A stretch of DNA of 64,000 nt from Phlebopus portentosus (taxonomy: Eukaryota; Basidiomycota; Agaricomycetes; Boletales; Boletinellaceae): the NCBI GenBank assembly GCA_037892935.1, contig JAYXKI010000008.1, positions 1,240,001 to 1,304,000 on the forward strand. Direction: 5' to 3'. Shown one piece after another: positions 34,599 to 46,867 of this stretch; within the stretch, counting starts at the first letter, position 1, and every line of letters begins with the position of its first letter. Both the position numbers and the translations under genes were made by a program. A model generated the notes under the pieces. The model worked only from the letters and a program-made list of their open reading frames with translations. It was not told the origin of the DNA and did not search any database.

Positions 34599-36171
34599 AT
34601 GTCCTCCACTGACATTATATCTGGATCAGAATTGGACATCACTGTGAGATCTTTAATTGCCTGTGAACTCTCGCATTAATTCAACCTCTTGTCTAGTGGG
34701 GATGCTACTTCATTGGACTTCCGTACGTTCTCCTTTTTGACCCAAAACCTTTCTTTTAATTGACTAGACACAATTCAGGCTTACATCAGCGTAGGTATCA
34801 TTTCTCCTCATCCATGAAGTCATTCATGATTGTATCGCTCATAGATTATGGGGAGTTGGATGTCTCCAGTTATACTTATATTTTGAAGTATGTTTCTCAG
34901 ACTTGCTCAGCGATTCACCATCTTGATAATTTGTGATTGATTAGAACTACTGGAAGACCGATCAGCGCTGGCTTAAACTATACATCTTGATTATCTGGAT
35001 GCTAGATACAGCGCATCAAGTCCTGGTCATCCATTATGACTATATCTACTTTGTGAAAGGAATTATGGAGCCAGAATTACTCACGCTTTTACCCAGGTAA
35101 AGTATTTCTTTTTTTATGTCAATCTGAAACTGATCATAGTACTCATATTTAAGATCTCTAATCACTACAGCAGCTCTCACAGGCATCGTAGATGCTATGA
35201 TACAAGCAATTCTTGTGCGGCGTGTTTGGGTCTGTGAGTTAAGCATACTCATTCTTCTTCTCTGCCTAATTCTCTTGACATTATAGTGAGCGATAGGAAT
35301 CGCATACTGACGGGCTTCATGAGCGCTGCTGTCCTAGCACAGTTCACAGTCACTATGGCTTGTTACGTCGAAATGTTCAACATTACCAGGTTTTCGCAGC
35401 TATATGAAATCGTTCATTTGGAACTGGCGTTCACGTGTGTAACGGTATTTGCAGATACATTTTTGGCTGCCGCATTGATCTGGTTATTATGGAAGGACCG
35501 TTCCGGACTTCGCTCGTCAGACTCACTTGTAAACCGCCTCGTCGTGTATATCGTGGGCTCAAGTCTCGTGACTGTCTTGTGCATGGTGATTGCGGTAGTT
35601 TCGGCTATTGTAGCACCTCATTCCTTTATCTACATGACCGCTGATACTATTATCCCAAAATGTTCGTTTTGGCATGAATAACTTCTTTTGCCTACTGACA
35701 AGAATGTTTCCAGTGTACTTCAACTGCCTACTTGCCTCGTTCGTTATTCATATCTTCCATCTCTATTGTCAAGAGCTGACAAACTTGTCGCAGGTTGAAT
35801 GCTCGATCAAATCTTCGTGAGAATCTTGTCATTCACGCAGGTGACATTAGTTTCCGCTTCACGGATCCTTCCTCTGGCTCGGAAGGACGGACGAATGCAC
35901 GATCACAAATTTCTTCAAAGGTCTGTAATCCTTTTAATGAACTCGAGGTAACTATTTACTGATTTTCGTGTATTCAGGCTCTGGCTCTGGTATCCGCCAG
36001 GCTTCGGGAAAATGATGACATCGAGGCTGCACGGCATGAGCAAAGGTACTGTGTTCCTTATAAAAGTGATCTATCAGCCAGTTATACGAAGTTTATATTT
36101 CTTTTAGAGGCTTGACAGTATCAGTTCCTCCTCCAGCTCCGATATCGAATCAGGTAGTAATAACAACATAA
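34599..36171 (+). CDS. DUF6534 membrane protein, array copy I
   Basis: An intact copy. MSSTDIISGSELDIT (34599-34643), WGCYFIGL, microexon 34779-34790, LWGVGCLQLYLYFE, NYWKTDQRWLKLYILIIWML, third helix ending AILVRRVW. The long exon begins SDRNRILTGFMSAAVLAQF and has an N-glycosylation-like NIT, then ADTFLAAALIWLLWKDRSG and SLVNRLVVYIVGSS. The tail is LNARSNLRENLVIHAGDISF. It has one more 3' intron than the A-G group: ALALVSARLRENDDIEAARHEQ is followed by a short intron and a final Pro/Ser-rich piece (GLTVSVPPPAPISNQ) stopping at 36171. All splice sites are GT-AG and in phase. No function is known. Confidence 0.86.
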
Positions 36172-37477
36172 CTGTTTAATGTTGGTAGCATAGGAGTAAG
36201 ACCAGAAGCAGCACGTCCTCTTTCTCATAGAAACTTTGTTGAAGTGTGGTGATCCAAGCGTCGAACGAGAAGATAGTGAGCACCCAGAATCGAGACATGT
36301 ACATTGACTAAGCCATCTACCCCTAGACTTAGAGCAGTCACACTCAAATAGAGAACAGCTAATTCAAAGTCATGAAATACCCCAATCGTTTGCGCTTAAG
36401 ACGCGGTTTCCCGGCGAGTTGCAAATCAGTCTGGAAAATAAGAGGCGGGGTTTAAAATGGAGTACATGCAGCGGGCAATGAAGAATTTCGATGGCATCGA
36501 GATAACACCCGAAATGCAATTTGAGATTTAGAATTTTGTCATGCGTTTCACCGAGTGAGAAACCTTAAGTCTCCATACTGTAAAGTTTAAAGCAGCACAG
36601 CTGTACATGCACTGCCTTCTAGGCAATTACAGCAAAGCAGGACTAGTAGAATATCTGTGTTCAAACAACTAGATAGTGAAATCTTAGAATTGATATGCAT
36701 AGACCGGCCCGGTGTCTTCATTGTCGCACAGAAGCATTTCTGGACTCAGAGGAGCCTTTTCCAGATCAGGAGTGGCTGAATGGTGGTTACATGCCGAAGA
36801 TGTAGATAAATTTGTGAAACAATTTGAGGCGGAGTTTGAAATGGGGTACACACGATGACGTGCCAAATCCCGTGATCGGCACTTTGCGCGCACCGTTTTG
36901 CATGCACCACATAATATTCCTCACAGAATTCTAACCTACCGCATCTCGGAACGATCTATGGTGATTGCCCGGCGAGACGATTCGCATTCCAATCATGGTC
37001 TATCAGGAAGACCACCGGAGCCATTGGATGGTTAAAGTCGACATTCGGGACCTGCTGCTGGTCGACCTCATTGGGTTCTATACATACTGAACCTGAAATC
37101 TCGGGAATATTAATTTTCAGTAGTTTTCGACTCGGTTGTAAGTCTCGTCTTTTATCCTACATGGTCAGTGATCAATACTAATCGATCCGCTTAAGACATG
37201 AAGATCCTCGGAAAAGTCGTGATCAACCAGCGCCTATTTCGCACCGGTAACACCGCAATGAGTCACAGCGTGCGCCAGCATCGTTGCTTACGTGGCTTTC
37301 AAACGTCCGAAACCATACCGTTTCGCATTCACTTTAGAGTCTCCGCATCGGTCCGATCCATTTCCAGCATATTTAAGATGGAGATGAGTAATTTTCATCA
37401 CACATTCCCCGGCTTGTGAACACCCTTTTCTCCAAGCCGCCAGTGTGCTTTGTAGAATCACGTCCAGGGTGTATGGC
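36172..37477. other. Intergenic region between copies I and J
   Basis: No gene. The stretch near 36850-36880 (GTGCCAAATCCCGTGATCGG) recurs after copy J at about 39383-39403 (GTGTCAAGTCCCGTGATCGG), which shows the flanks were duplicated with the genes. Confidence 0.45.
37369..37380 (+). promoter_or_regulatory. TATTTAAGATGG core promoter element of gene J
   Basis: ATATTTAAGATG, followed by GAGATGAG, lies about 107 bp before the gene J start. It matches the elements of genes I and K. Confidence 0.6.
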
Positions 37478-39056
37478 ATGTCCTCCGCTGACGCCACATC
37501 CGGGTCGCAATTGGACATCACGGTAAGATTTGAGTTACCTATATATTTTGCGTGTTCTTTATAGTTTGTGTCTAGTGGGGGTGCTTCTTCATTGGACTTC
37601 CGTGAGTATTTCGATCCTATGTGCCACCTTCCTTCTAATTGACCAGACTCATTTCAGACTTACATCAGTGTAGACATCATGAGTTCTTCTTTCCTAGATA
37701 AGGCTATTCATGACCATATTACGTCCAGGCTATGGGGGATCGCATGCCTCCAGTTCTATTTGTACTACGAAGTGGGTGTCATAGTCTTGGTCAGTACCGC
37801 GTATGATTGACCATCGCGATCTGCTAGAAATATTGGGAGACTGATCAGCGCTGGTTTAAGCTGTACATTCTTTTAATATGGATACTGGATACAGTGCATC
37901 AAATCTTCGTCATAGACTTTGAATATGTCTACTTTGTGAAGGGAATCATAGATTCAGAATCACGCGCTCTCTTGCAAAAGTTATTTCTCGCTTACCTGTC
38001 CAAACATTTCAAAACTGACCAACGCGAAACAGGACTTTGATTCATATAGTGCCCTTCACCGGTACTATCAATGCGATGATCCAAGTAATTCTTGTGCGGC
38101 GCGCTTGGTGGTGTGAGTAAATATCATTTTTACTTCTTATTTGGTTCACCATCATGTCATCGAAGTGAGCGACAAGAATCAAATATTGACCGGAATCCTG
38201 GGCATGGCGGTCCTGGCTCAGTTCACCATTACCGTTGCCTGCTACGTCAAAATATTCAACTTCACCAACTTTACGGAGTTCTATGAAGTCGTTCATCTAG
38301 AGTTCTCATTCACATGCGTCGCAGTGTTCACGGATACCCTGTTAGCTGTTACGCTCGTCTGGTTACTGTGGAAAGCTCGTTCTGGTTTTCCCTCATCAGA
38401 TTCAGTTGTGAACCGCCTCGTCTCATACATCATTGGTTCAACTCTTGTGACCGTGCTGTGCATGGGGACCGCAGTTATTTCTGCTCTTGTGGTACCAAAT
38501 TCCTTCATCTACATGACTGCAGATACGATTATTCCGAAGCGTTTGTCTTTCTTTGTGTAGATGAGTGGTACATATCCGTTGATACTTACTTTTTCAGTGT
38601 ATTTCAATTGTTTGCTCGCCTCGTTCGTAACTTACGTCTCTAATCTCCTTTGCGAGGAGCTCACAGTGCAGGCTTAGATTGAACGCTCGATCAAATCTTC
38701 GTGAGAGACTCGTCGCTAATGGGGGCGATATAAGTCTTCACTTTACGGATCCTTCCACCAATTTGCAAGGATGCCTAAACACTCGTTCCCAGAAGGTACA
38801 TGTGACTTCCGATATATTAAAGATACATACTAGCTGATTATCATTCATGCAGGTTACAACTTTGGTGTCTGTTGGATGCCAATCTGATATTGATATCGAG
38901 GCCGGAAGCCGTGAGCAACAGGTACTGGTGTTTCTTCATATAATTTGCTGGCGGAGTAATTCATGTCAAAATTTACCGTCACAGAGCCTCGATGGAAGCT
39001 CCTTCGCCTCTGGTTCCAATATCGAGACAATGATAAATAACAGTGTCGCATCTTAG
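37478..39056 (+). CDS. DUF6534 membrane protein, array copy J
   Basis: MSSADATSGSQLDIT (37478-37522), WGCFFIGL, microexon 37658-37669, LWGIACLQFYLYYE, KYWETDQRWFKLYILLIWIL, then a helix with IILVRRAWW-like spacing. The long exon starts SDKNQILTGILGMAVLAQF, with TDTLLAVTLVWLLWKARSGF and SVVNRLVSYIIGSTLVTVLC. The tail is LNARSNLRERLVANGGDISL. VTTLVSVGCQSDIDIEAGSR follows, then a last exon ending NNSVAS at 39056. The fifth intron has a weak donor: AAA|GTTATT where paralogues have GTGAGC. The phase still fits, so splicing may be inefficient but is possible. There is no frame break. Confidence 0.82.
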
Positions 39057-40053
39057 ATTTTCTGTTGTTCGGACTCTTTCTCCAATAAGATATAAGCTTG
39101 TAATTCGGCCTGCACAAAAGAGCTCGGGAGCTTGTGTAGTAGCTTCAGGCGATTAAGACGAGCCCGTATGTTAGCACGCCACTTCATTTAGCACCGCAAC
39201 TCATACATCAATCCTCGTCATTCTTGTCACCGTCAGATTTGTCATGGTTATCATATGGCAGCGACTCCTAGATTCAGAGAAGCTGTTTCACATCTGGAAT
39301 GGCTATATACTGATTTCATGACGAAGTTGTAATTTTTTCCTAGAAAACGATAAGAGTCGGAGGTTGAATCGGACACGATGATGTGTCAAGTCCCGTGATC
39401 GGACGTGAGAATCAGAAGCTGTATATGGTATTAACTCTTACAGTATCATTGCACTGACAAACTCATCGTTTTGTATGCATCGCGTGCATTTGTACATACG
39501 ATATCTACATTCCATACAGCATTTAGACGGACCACATCTAACAATCTATGGTGTCTGGCCTAGTCGTATTTGGTACATCGGAAGAGTAAAGTCGGCACTC
39601 GGAACGCACAGCCGATCGACTTCATTGGGGTTCACGAGAAATGCGCAAACTTGAAAACACGGTTATTTTGCCTTGGATTAGACGCTCGAGTCTTTTTAAC
39701 GCGGTCGTAAGTCTGGTGCTTTCAATGCAAATGGACAGTGATCAGATCTTACTGAGGTGTCCGGGCATAGTTGTGACCGATCAGTGCTGACTTTATCGGC
39801 CGCGTTATGGTGTGTTCGAGCCACATACGTTTGAGGGAAGGGGGAACCATGGCATGCGTGGCTACCAAGCATCAACCGGCCGTTTCATCATTTCAAGCGC
39901 ATGTGGTCGGCCTTACCCAATTCTAGTCTATTTAAGACGGCGACGAGTGGAATTCATTGCGAATCCCCCGTTATCGGCCCCTTCTCTCAGTCCTGTTCCC
40001 TCTTTCTTGTTCTGGTGTCGTGTTTCGTATGATCGCATCGAGAATGCTAGATT
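39057..40053. other. Intergenic region between copies J and K
   Basis: No gene. Diverged flanking repeat of the H-K group, plus the gene K promoter element. An open frame at 39812-40102 runs through the promoter and into exon 1 in another frame and is rejected. Confidence 0.45.
39929..39940 (+). promoter_or_regulatory. TATTTAAGACGG core promoter element of gene K
   Basis: TATTTAAGACGGCGACGAG lies about 125 bp before the gene K start and matches the elements of I and J base for base over the first nine positions. Confidence 0.6.
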
Positions 40054-41588
40054 ATGTCCTCTGTTGACGTCATATCTGGATCGCGATTGGATATCACTGT
40101 AGGATTTTTATTCTCTCGTAGATTCCTTTTCGTGTTAATCTATCCACTTAACCAGTGGGGCTGTTTCTTTCTTGCACTTCCGTTGGTTCTCCGATATTGT
40201 CTAGGATATACCGAGCTAACCAGACATATTCCAGAATCACTTCAGTGTAGGCGTTACTCTTAGCAAAGAGGAAACTTTCAATGACGGTCATGTTGCCAGA
40301 TTATGGGGTATCGGTTGCCTCCAGTTGTACTTATACTATGAGGTAAGCAATTCAAATGTTGGATGTTCTCGCGTATCTGACGTTTAGGATCGCTTAGAAA
40401 TACTGGGAGACCGACCAGCGTTGGTTTAAACTGTACATCCTTATCGTATGGATACTTGATACAGTACATCAAGTCTTCGTCGTAGTGTTCGAATATGTTT
40501 ACTTCGTGAAGGCAATCATAGACCCTGAATCACGAACTATCTTACGAGAGTAGGGTTTATCTTCCCTCACTGTTTCCTTCTTTTGAGATAGTTCGAGACT
40601 GATATGTCCTCCTATATATGCAGGACTCTTTTTTATATCATACCCTTTACTGCTATTATCGATTCGATGATACAAATAATTCTTGTGCGCCGTGTTTGGT
40701 ACTGTACGTAAGCAATCGCTTTCTCTTCACTTCACTTATTCTAACTGCATATCCTAAAGTAAGCGACAGGAATCGTGTAATATCCGGAATCTTGAGCACA
40801 GCGGTTCTGGCACAGTTTGCGACTACCATGGCTCGTTTCTTCAAAGTATACAACTTTACCGAAATCACACAGATATATACGGCCTTATACTTAGAGCTCG
40901 CATTCACCTGCGTCGCGGTGTTCACTGAAACATCGATCGCTGCTGTGCTGGTCTGGTTATTGTGGAAGGCTCGTTCCGGACTTCCTTCGTCATATTCGCT
41001 TGTCAACCGCCTCGTCACGTATATCATGGGTTCGAGTTCCGTGACCGTCCTATGCATGGTGACCGCTATGATTTCCGCTATTGTCGCACCGCATTCTTTC
41101 ATTTACATGATGGTTGATATAGTCATTCCAAAATGTCGGTCCCTTCGTACCCGCATGACTGGACGCACGTTTATTGATACCTGTATTTTTCAGTGTATTT
41201 CAACTGCATGCTCACCTCGTTCGTCATCCTTATTGTTCGTTTTTCGTCCAGAATTCTCAAAATAACGCAGGTTAAATGTTCGATCGAGACTTCGGGAGAA
41301 TCTCGCTGCCCATGAAGGCGACATCAGTCTTCACTTTACGGATCCCTGCGCTAGTTCAGAAGGACAATCAAACACTACTTCTTCGCATGTTTCTTCAAAG
41401 GTCTGTAACCTATCAGCGCCTCTGAGGCAATCAAGTGTTGATTTATATGCATTCAGGCTCCAGCTCTGGTATCTGCTGAGCGTCGAACTGATATCGACGC
41501 CGAAGCTGCCTCCTGCGAGCCTACCGCGAGCACCGCCCGAGAACGACTTGCGATAGCGTCGCTTTCTCGAACTACAGAGAACCAGTGA
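40054..41588 (+). CDS. DUF6534 membrane protein, array copy K
   Basis: The last plus-strand copy. MSSVDVISGSRLDIT (40054-40098), WGCFFLAL, microexon 40235-40246, LWGIGCLQLYLYYE, KYWETDQRWFKLYILIVWIL, then a helix ending ILVRRVWY. The long exon begins SDRNRVISGILSTAVLAQF. Its core TETSIAAVLVWLLWKARSG differs from the usual TDTFLA by Asp to Glu. SLVNRLVTYIMGSS and YMMVDIVIPK follow, then LYFNCMLTS spliced to LNVRSRLRENLAAHEGDISL. The final exon reads APALVSAERRTDIDAEAA, with a polar end SLSRTTENQ at 41588. The introns are in phase; two donors are weak (GTAGGA and GTAGGG). It is probably functional. Confidence 0.84.
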
Positions 41589-43059
41589 AAGAAACGAGAT
41601 CGTGTGCAGGAAACTGACAAACGATGTGATGCAGAGAATACTTGCTTCCAATGTTACAATCCGTTACAAGTCTCCGACGGAGGGTTCTGGACCCCTCCAT
41701 GCAGAGACGTGTTTGCCTTCAGGTGAAGTCGCGTCCCAGAAAGAAAGTCATAGAAGGAACGGAGTGCGCAAAACAGACCTTCCAGCCACATGTGAACGCA
41801 AGATACAGAAAAGCACAGCCTTTATAAGTTTTTACTGCATTCTTCATAAGCAAGCACAGGGATGGCGACGAAGACTTATCTTAGCCGATGAAATGCTGCG
41901 CCCTTCATTCTATTGCACAGCAAGAAAAAGTCGATCGTGATCGGTCGAGGCGGTCAGTTTTGTCACGGACAATATCAATACTAGCGCTGATAAAGCCACT
42001 TTGAAATAGTCTCTATTGGACAACCGTCTAAAATATGTTCGGGCCGGAGTTGCGCCACTTTGTCTCGTCGCAGACCAGACTGATCGAGTTTTGATGTTCG
42101 TTCATACTGAATAGATTCCGCATACATGGCTTGAGATCGTCATAACGCGCGACAAGATAAGAAGAAAATGTGCAACCCGAATGTACGTTAGAACCGAGTC
42201 GAAAATCATTGCAACAATTATAGGCGATGATATTTGCCCGCGTCCCTCTCGAGCACGGATAGAAACGGGCCTACTGCAGTAAATTGCGTTGACAACAAGA
42301 TCTAGCTATAAATATTATCGGACAAATGGAGTGGTGATGACGACCAAGTGATTAGTCGTGAGACCGCAAACGCAAAGACCTGATGTTTGTTCATAAACCA
42401 GAAGCCAAGGTGATAGGTGGTGTATTTGCTGGCGTCGGCGAGAAAACTTGCGCGACAGAATTTTGAAGCACCACACCACCACATTCATTCCGTCATCAAA
42501 GCACGTGATCGCCCGTGCTCCATTCACAAAACAGAAAATATAAAAAAGAGTAAATTCTTGTTCTGATACGCCCGCATCACGCCGAGCCCCTTTTGAATAA
42601 TCCATGCAGCTACGCGTAACGCGGGCGCATTGACAGTGGGACTGTGAGACGCGGCCGAGTGGGGTAAGATCCAAGTCTACCATCCGCCGAGTTACACGCT
42701 TGGAGGAGGCAGTGTATAATCAAACGGGCTCCGGCCATCACAAATACTTATCTAAGAATTTCTTACTTACCTTTAGTCCGTCCTCTCCTTCTTCCCATTC
42801 CCCAATAGCGCGGTCCGGTGAGCATACGACGACGAATAGGACGACGAGCGAGAGAGACGAGCATTGCTCTAGCGACACCTTCTGAGAAAGCCAAGATAAC
42901 GGAACCATAACGGGCGTCCTCAGGTCCGCTCATCAGAATTATCAATTTTCCTCGATTTTTCATTCGAAAGGGGTCGTCTACGGTAGCTTTCTCAGCTCTC
43001 TTATCTCCTCCTTCTCCTCTTCCTCCTCATCGCCCCTACTGCTCGCATTCTTCCCCACC
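41589..43059. other. Region between gene K and the membrane-protein gene
   Basis: The DUF6534 repeat pattern ends here. An open frame at 41602-41940 (112 codons) has no recognisable motif and no splice support. The part near 42700-43059 is CT-rich and probably contains the promoter of the next gene. Confidence 0.4.
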
Positions 43060-45775
43060 ATGCCTGAGTTGACGGCTAGACGACGGCTGCGACTTCGACA
43101 ACAATGGTGGTGGACAAGCGTGGGAATACAGCTTGTACTAACGAATCTTGCTGATGCGGCGCCGGCCACTCTCCGTCCGCGCCAGAGCGATCACCAGCAG
43201 GCGAGCTCGAATCGTAATGATGACACCGACGAGGATGATGGCAGCGACATCTCTCCTAAAGTCTGGGTGAGTCCTTGTCGACATTTCTCTCTTCTTTTCT
43301 CGTTCGGGTCGGGCTGTGTCGGCCTTTTGCCCAGTAATATGACGTAGCGGGATGGTGCATTCATTAAGGTGTTCCGGCCTGCGATGCGAAGGTCTTGGAA
43401 GGACCGAGTCGAATTGAAGGGGGACGCTGGCACACAAGTTCAGTGCACAGTGTTCGTGTTCGGCTACCACCGATGTCCTTCCTTTTCATGGGTCTTGGTC
43501 CGAACACATCTCAATCAATCCCGCCGGTAAAGGAGACGCATTTCAAGATGCCGTATTACAACACGGGATTCCCGGGCGCAAAAGCCTTTTGAGGGCTTTC
43601 AGGAATATTTTATGTGCCTTGATTCACATTTTCTATCAGGTTTACATTTTTCTTTTACTGACCTGTGTCTCGATTTAGGCCCCCGCAGTGGCGGTAGTAC
43701 TCATTATTCTCGGAGGATTCTTCTTCGTCTATACCCGCACGAGCATTTTAACGCGTCTACGTCAAGCCGCAACGCGCGCAGCTCGGTCAGCAAGTAGGCC
43801 AGGTACACCAGGGAGTTTCACGGGGACTAGTACGAGAGAAGTCACGGCTGCGCAGCTCACTGGCGCCGGAGAGAATGCCAGGAGTAACAACAATAACTCC
43901 AACGCCGGCCGCAATAATGGAGGAAGGATGAACCCTCGCCCCGGTCGTAGAAACGGTCGTACGCCAAGTCAAATGAGCACACATTCGCTCCCGGTGTATA
44001 TGAAAGAACCAGGCGATCAGGAACTGGTGATTTTCAGAGGACCGGATGAGATGGACGTTGCTGTGGATGTGAGCATCGCGGAAGCGAGGGAATCGGAATC
44101 GGAAGACCGTGAGGATCGCGAGGATGATGAGGGGCAGGACTCAGGTTCACTGAGCAGACAAGAGTCGCGTGCGAGTGTACTCGTGCTTGATTCTGCGCCA
44201 TCAGCGCCGAATAGAGAAAGTATATTGGGTCCTGAACCGAGACCTGACCAGAGCGCGATGAGTCTTGGGATTAGCGAAGCTGGCGCCGGGGAGCGAGACC
44301 TGGATACGGATACGTCGACTACGCAACTCCTTCCTCGGGCTTCTTCGCCGTCTCGCCAACGAGAACAAAATGACTCGCGGCGAGATTCTGGGAACTCGGC
44401 GAACAGTGCTTCGATTCTGATGTGCAGAACGAGTGATGTTCCGTCCGAGGCACCACCTGACTATGAATTTGCTGCAAATATGGTGAATACGAGCGGAAAT
44501 GAGGATCTACAAACAGGGCGAGACTCGACGTCTACTGGCGCGTGCGGGATAGTTCCGCCTGGCCTGACTGGCACTGACTCTTCCTCTGGTGCTGACAATG
44601 CGGCAGAGCCTAGGGGATCAAGTTCAAGAGAATCATATCCACCATCTTCCTCATCACCCGTCCCATTTTCAATATCCTCTGCTTCATCTTCTCCTTCATT
44701 AACACCTCAGTCATCTCGTCTCGCGGGAGGACCTGGAGCAGCTCGGCAATCTCGGTTCGTCTCGCACGTTTCACGCATGTCGCAATTTTTCCATTTGCGT
44801 AATGCAAGTAACGCAAATGTGAATGCCGGTGCCGACTCCGCCTTGCCCGAGAATGACGCCGCTGCTGGACGTGTTTCAGATGTTGCTTCTGGCTTAGTTC
44901 CTGCCGCGAGAGCAGACTCACGCACTTCAAACGTGGTTTCGCTGAATGAGCCGTCTGCTTCGCCTCCATCTCCGGTCCCGTCTGCGAGCCAACTGCAGCA
45001 GCTACCGAGACAGGTCCTAGGACAGAGTCATCGTCACTCCAATAGCTCGACCTCCACGCTAGCATTCCATCTCCCACTCCGTACCCTCTCGCGTCCGAGG
45101 TCTTCCAACACCCTCTCCTCGGCCTTCGCAGCATCTGCCTCACGTTCAAATGTCAATTTGCACAATACTGCCAATGCCTCCAATCCAAACCAAGCGAACT
45201 TGACGTCTCCATCAACACTCTCTCTTGGCCAATCCATTCTAGCAGGCCAGACCTCCATCTCCGCTCCTCTCCCACACACGCTCATGCGGACTGAGATACG
45301 CTACCCAGCTGGAGGACCAACACCTGATCAAGTTAAACTCCTAAGCTCGAGAGAGGGACTAGGAAAGTTTGGTGTGCCCTACGGAGAGAGCGCGGTCGAG
45401 TTTGCGAGGAGTAGTCGACTAGGGCTGAGTTTGGATATGAGTAACGAGGAGGATCAGCCTCCGCCGATGTTTGAGAGCCCGAGCGATGAGCGTGCGGAGG
45501 GGGCAACGTCTAGTGCGAGTAGGGGTCATCGCGCGAGCGGGAGTGGAAGTAGTGGAAGTGCACATGAGGCGGACCGACGACGGAGGAGTGAGGATAGTGA
45601 TGTACCCGAAGGTGAAGGCGACGATCCCGATGCTCTTCCTCCGCCAGCCTCCTCTTCCAACACGGATACAAACACGAGTAGAGGCAACTCTGGAACGTCA
45701 AGCCCTGCGTTGAACCGGAGCTCGGAGAACTTGCATGCGATGGAGACGCGCGTGTTGTTACCTTTGTTCCTGTGA
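43060..45775 (+). CDS. Serine-rich single-pass membrane protein, unknown function
   Basis: Two exons were read: 43060-43266 and 43679-45775, joined in phase 0. Exon 1 gives an N-terminal signal-type segment (MPELTARRRLRLRQQWWW, then VGIQLVLTNLADAAPA) and a short acidic, Ser-rich lumenal part. Exon 2 opens with a clear membrane helix (AVAVVLIILGGFFFVYT). After it comes a cytoplasmic tail of about 670 residues, very rich in Ser, Asn, Arg and Pro, with poly-Ser and poly-Asn runs. A non-repetitive stretch near the end, TEIRYPAGGPTPDQVKLLSS and GKFGVPYGESAVEFAR, looks like a conserved short module. Topology is type I. I do not recognise the family. The 412-bp intron is much longer than others in the window, so a small exon could be hidden in it. 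It interrupts the DUF6534 cluster between copies K and L. Confidence 0.8.
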
Positions 45776-46867
45776 CGACTTCAGTGTGTCTTTGCTGACA
45801 TTCGTGTTTTCTGCGACTGCATGCGAGGAAGGATTCGGAAGCGGATTTCAGGTTGGATTGGCTGCGCGCTCCATATGGATGGCTATTACGAACTATACGA
45901 AAAACTCTTAAACTCAAGATGTGGGGACTCTGTTGTACAAATACAGTAAATATTCTCCATCACACACACATACGCTCTCACGACTCGACCTTTCTCTCCA
46001 TTTTTCCCGTTCCTCTTCTCCCCTATTCCCTTTGGTTTATTTTCCTTTAAACTTGTGTTCCGTGAGACCTGCTTTCTGGTTTTTACCTAGTTTACGACGA
46101 CATCCGTAACTGACATAGTTTCTATCCTTCAATTCACGCGTTCCCTCCTCTTTTTCCTTTCTCTGTATCCTGATGCATTCCTCTTTCACCTTCTAAATCC
46201 AATCCCGAACTTCCTCGTCTTGGTTTGTACGTCTCTGGTCGTGTCACGACTTACTGTCGCTCCTTACACTCCGCGCCTCTTTTTCACTTTGCTTTAACAC
46301 TGCATTTTCATTCGCCTTGTACATATGCATCTATGTACGTTCTATCTCATCTTTACATTTATCTTCTGCTTTTCTTGCTTGACTCTGTTGCCTTCATATT
46401 TGTATATAATTAGTCACCTAGAATGAACTGGGAACCGTCTGGATGGTCTTCTTATGCATTTTGAATGAATACACGTGCATACCCGGGTAAGAACCATTTG
46501 GGATCTAGGCATGTCCTCCGCTACGAAGGGGTTAAGAAAAGGTATTTCACGTTTCGAATATGATGTAAAAGCACTATCTGTGCCGAAGTTTTGGGTCTCT
46601 ACATGACCCAGCAATGAGAACGATGAAAGAAGTGGGGAAAATCTGCCTCCGTAGGGAAAACGTGGAGGACATCCTGCCGACTTTTTTGAAAGGGGTCGAT
46701 GTCAGTGACTGGCACAGCATCTCAAATAGAAAATAATGCCGTACATTTTCACTGGATAATGTTCGCTTTGATTTCAGAGCTAACTTGACATTCAATCTGT
46801 CTAGAACTTGAAGGCTTGACGCGCAGTCAGAACATCTGAGGAATAAAAAGTCGAAGAGAACAATGGA
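45776..46867. other. 3' region between the membrane-protein gene and DUF6534 gene L
   Basis: Pyrimidine-rich 3' flank (about 45950-46400) of the upstream gene, convergent with gene L. No gene is supported. Confidence 0.45.

Noticed and set aside
41602..41940. 112-codon open frame after gene K
   Set aside because: No motif, no neighbouring exons and no relation to the array; chance length in GC-balanced DNA.
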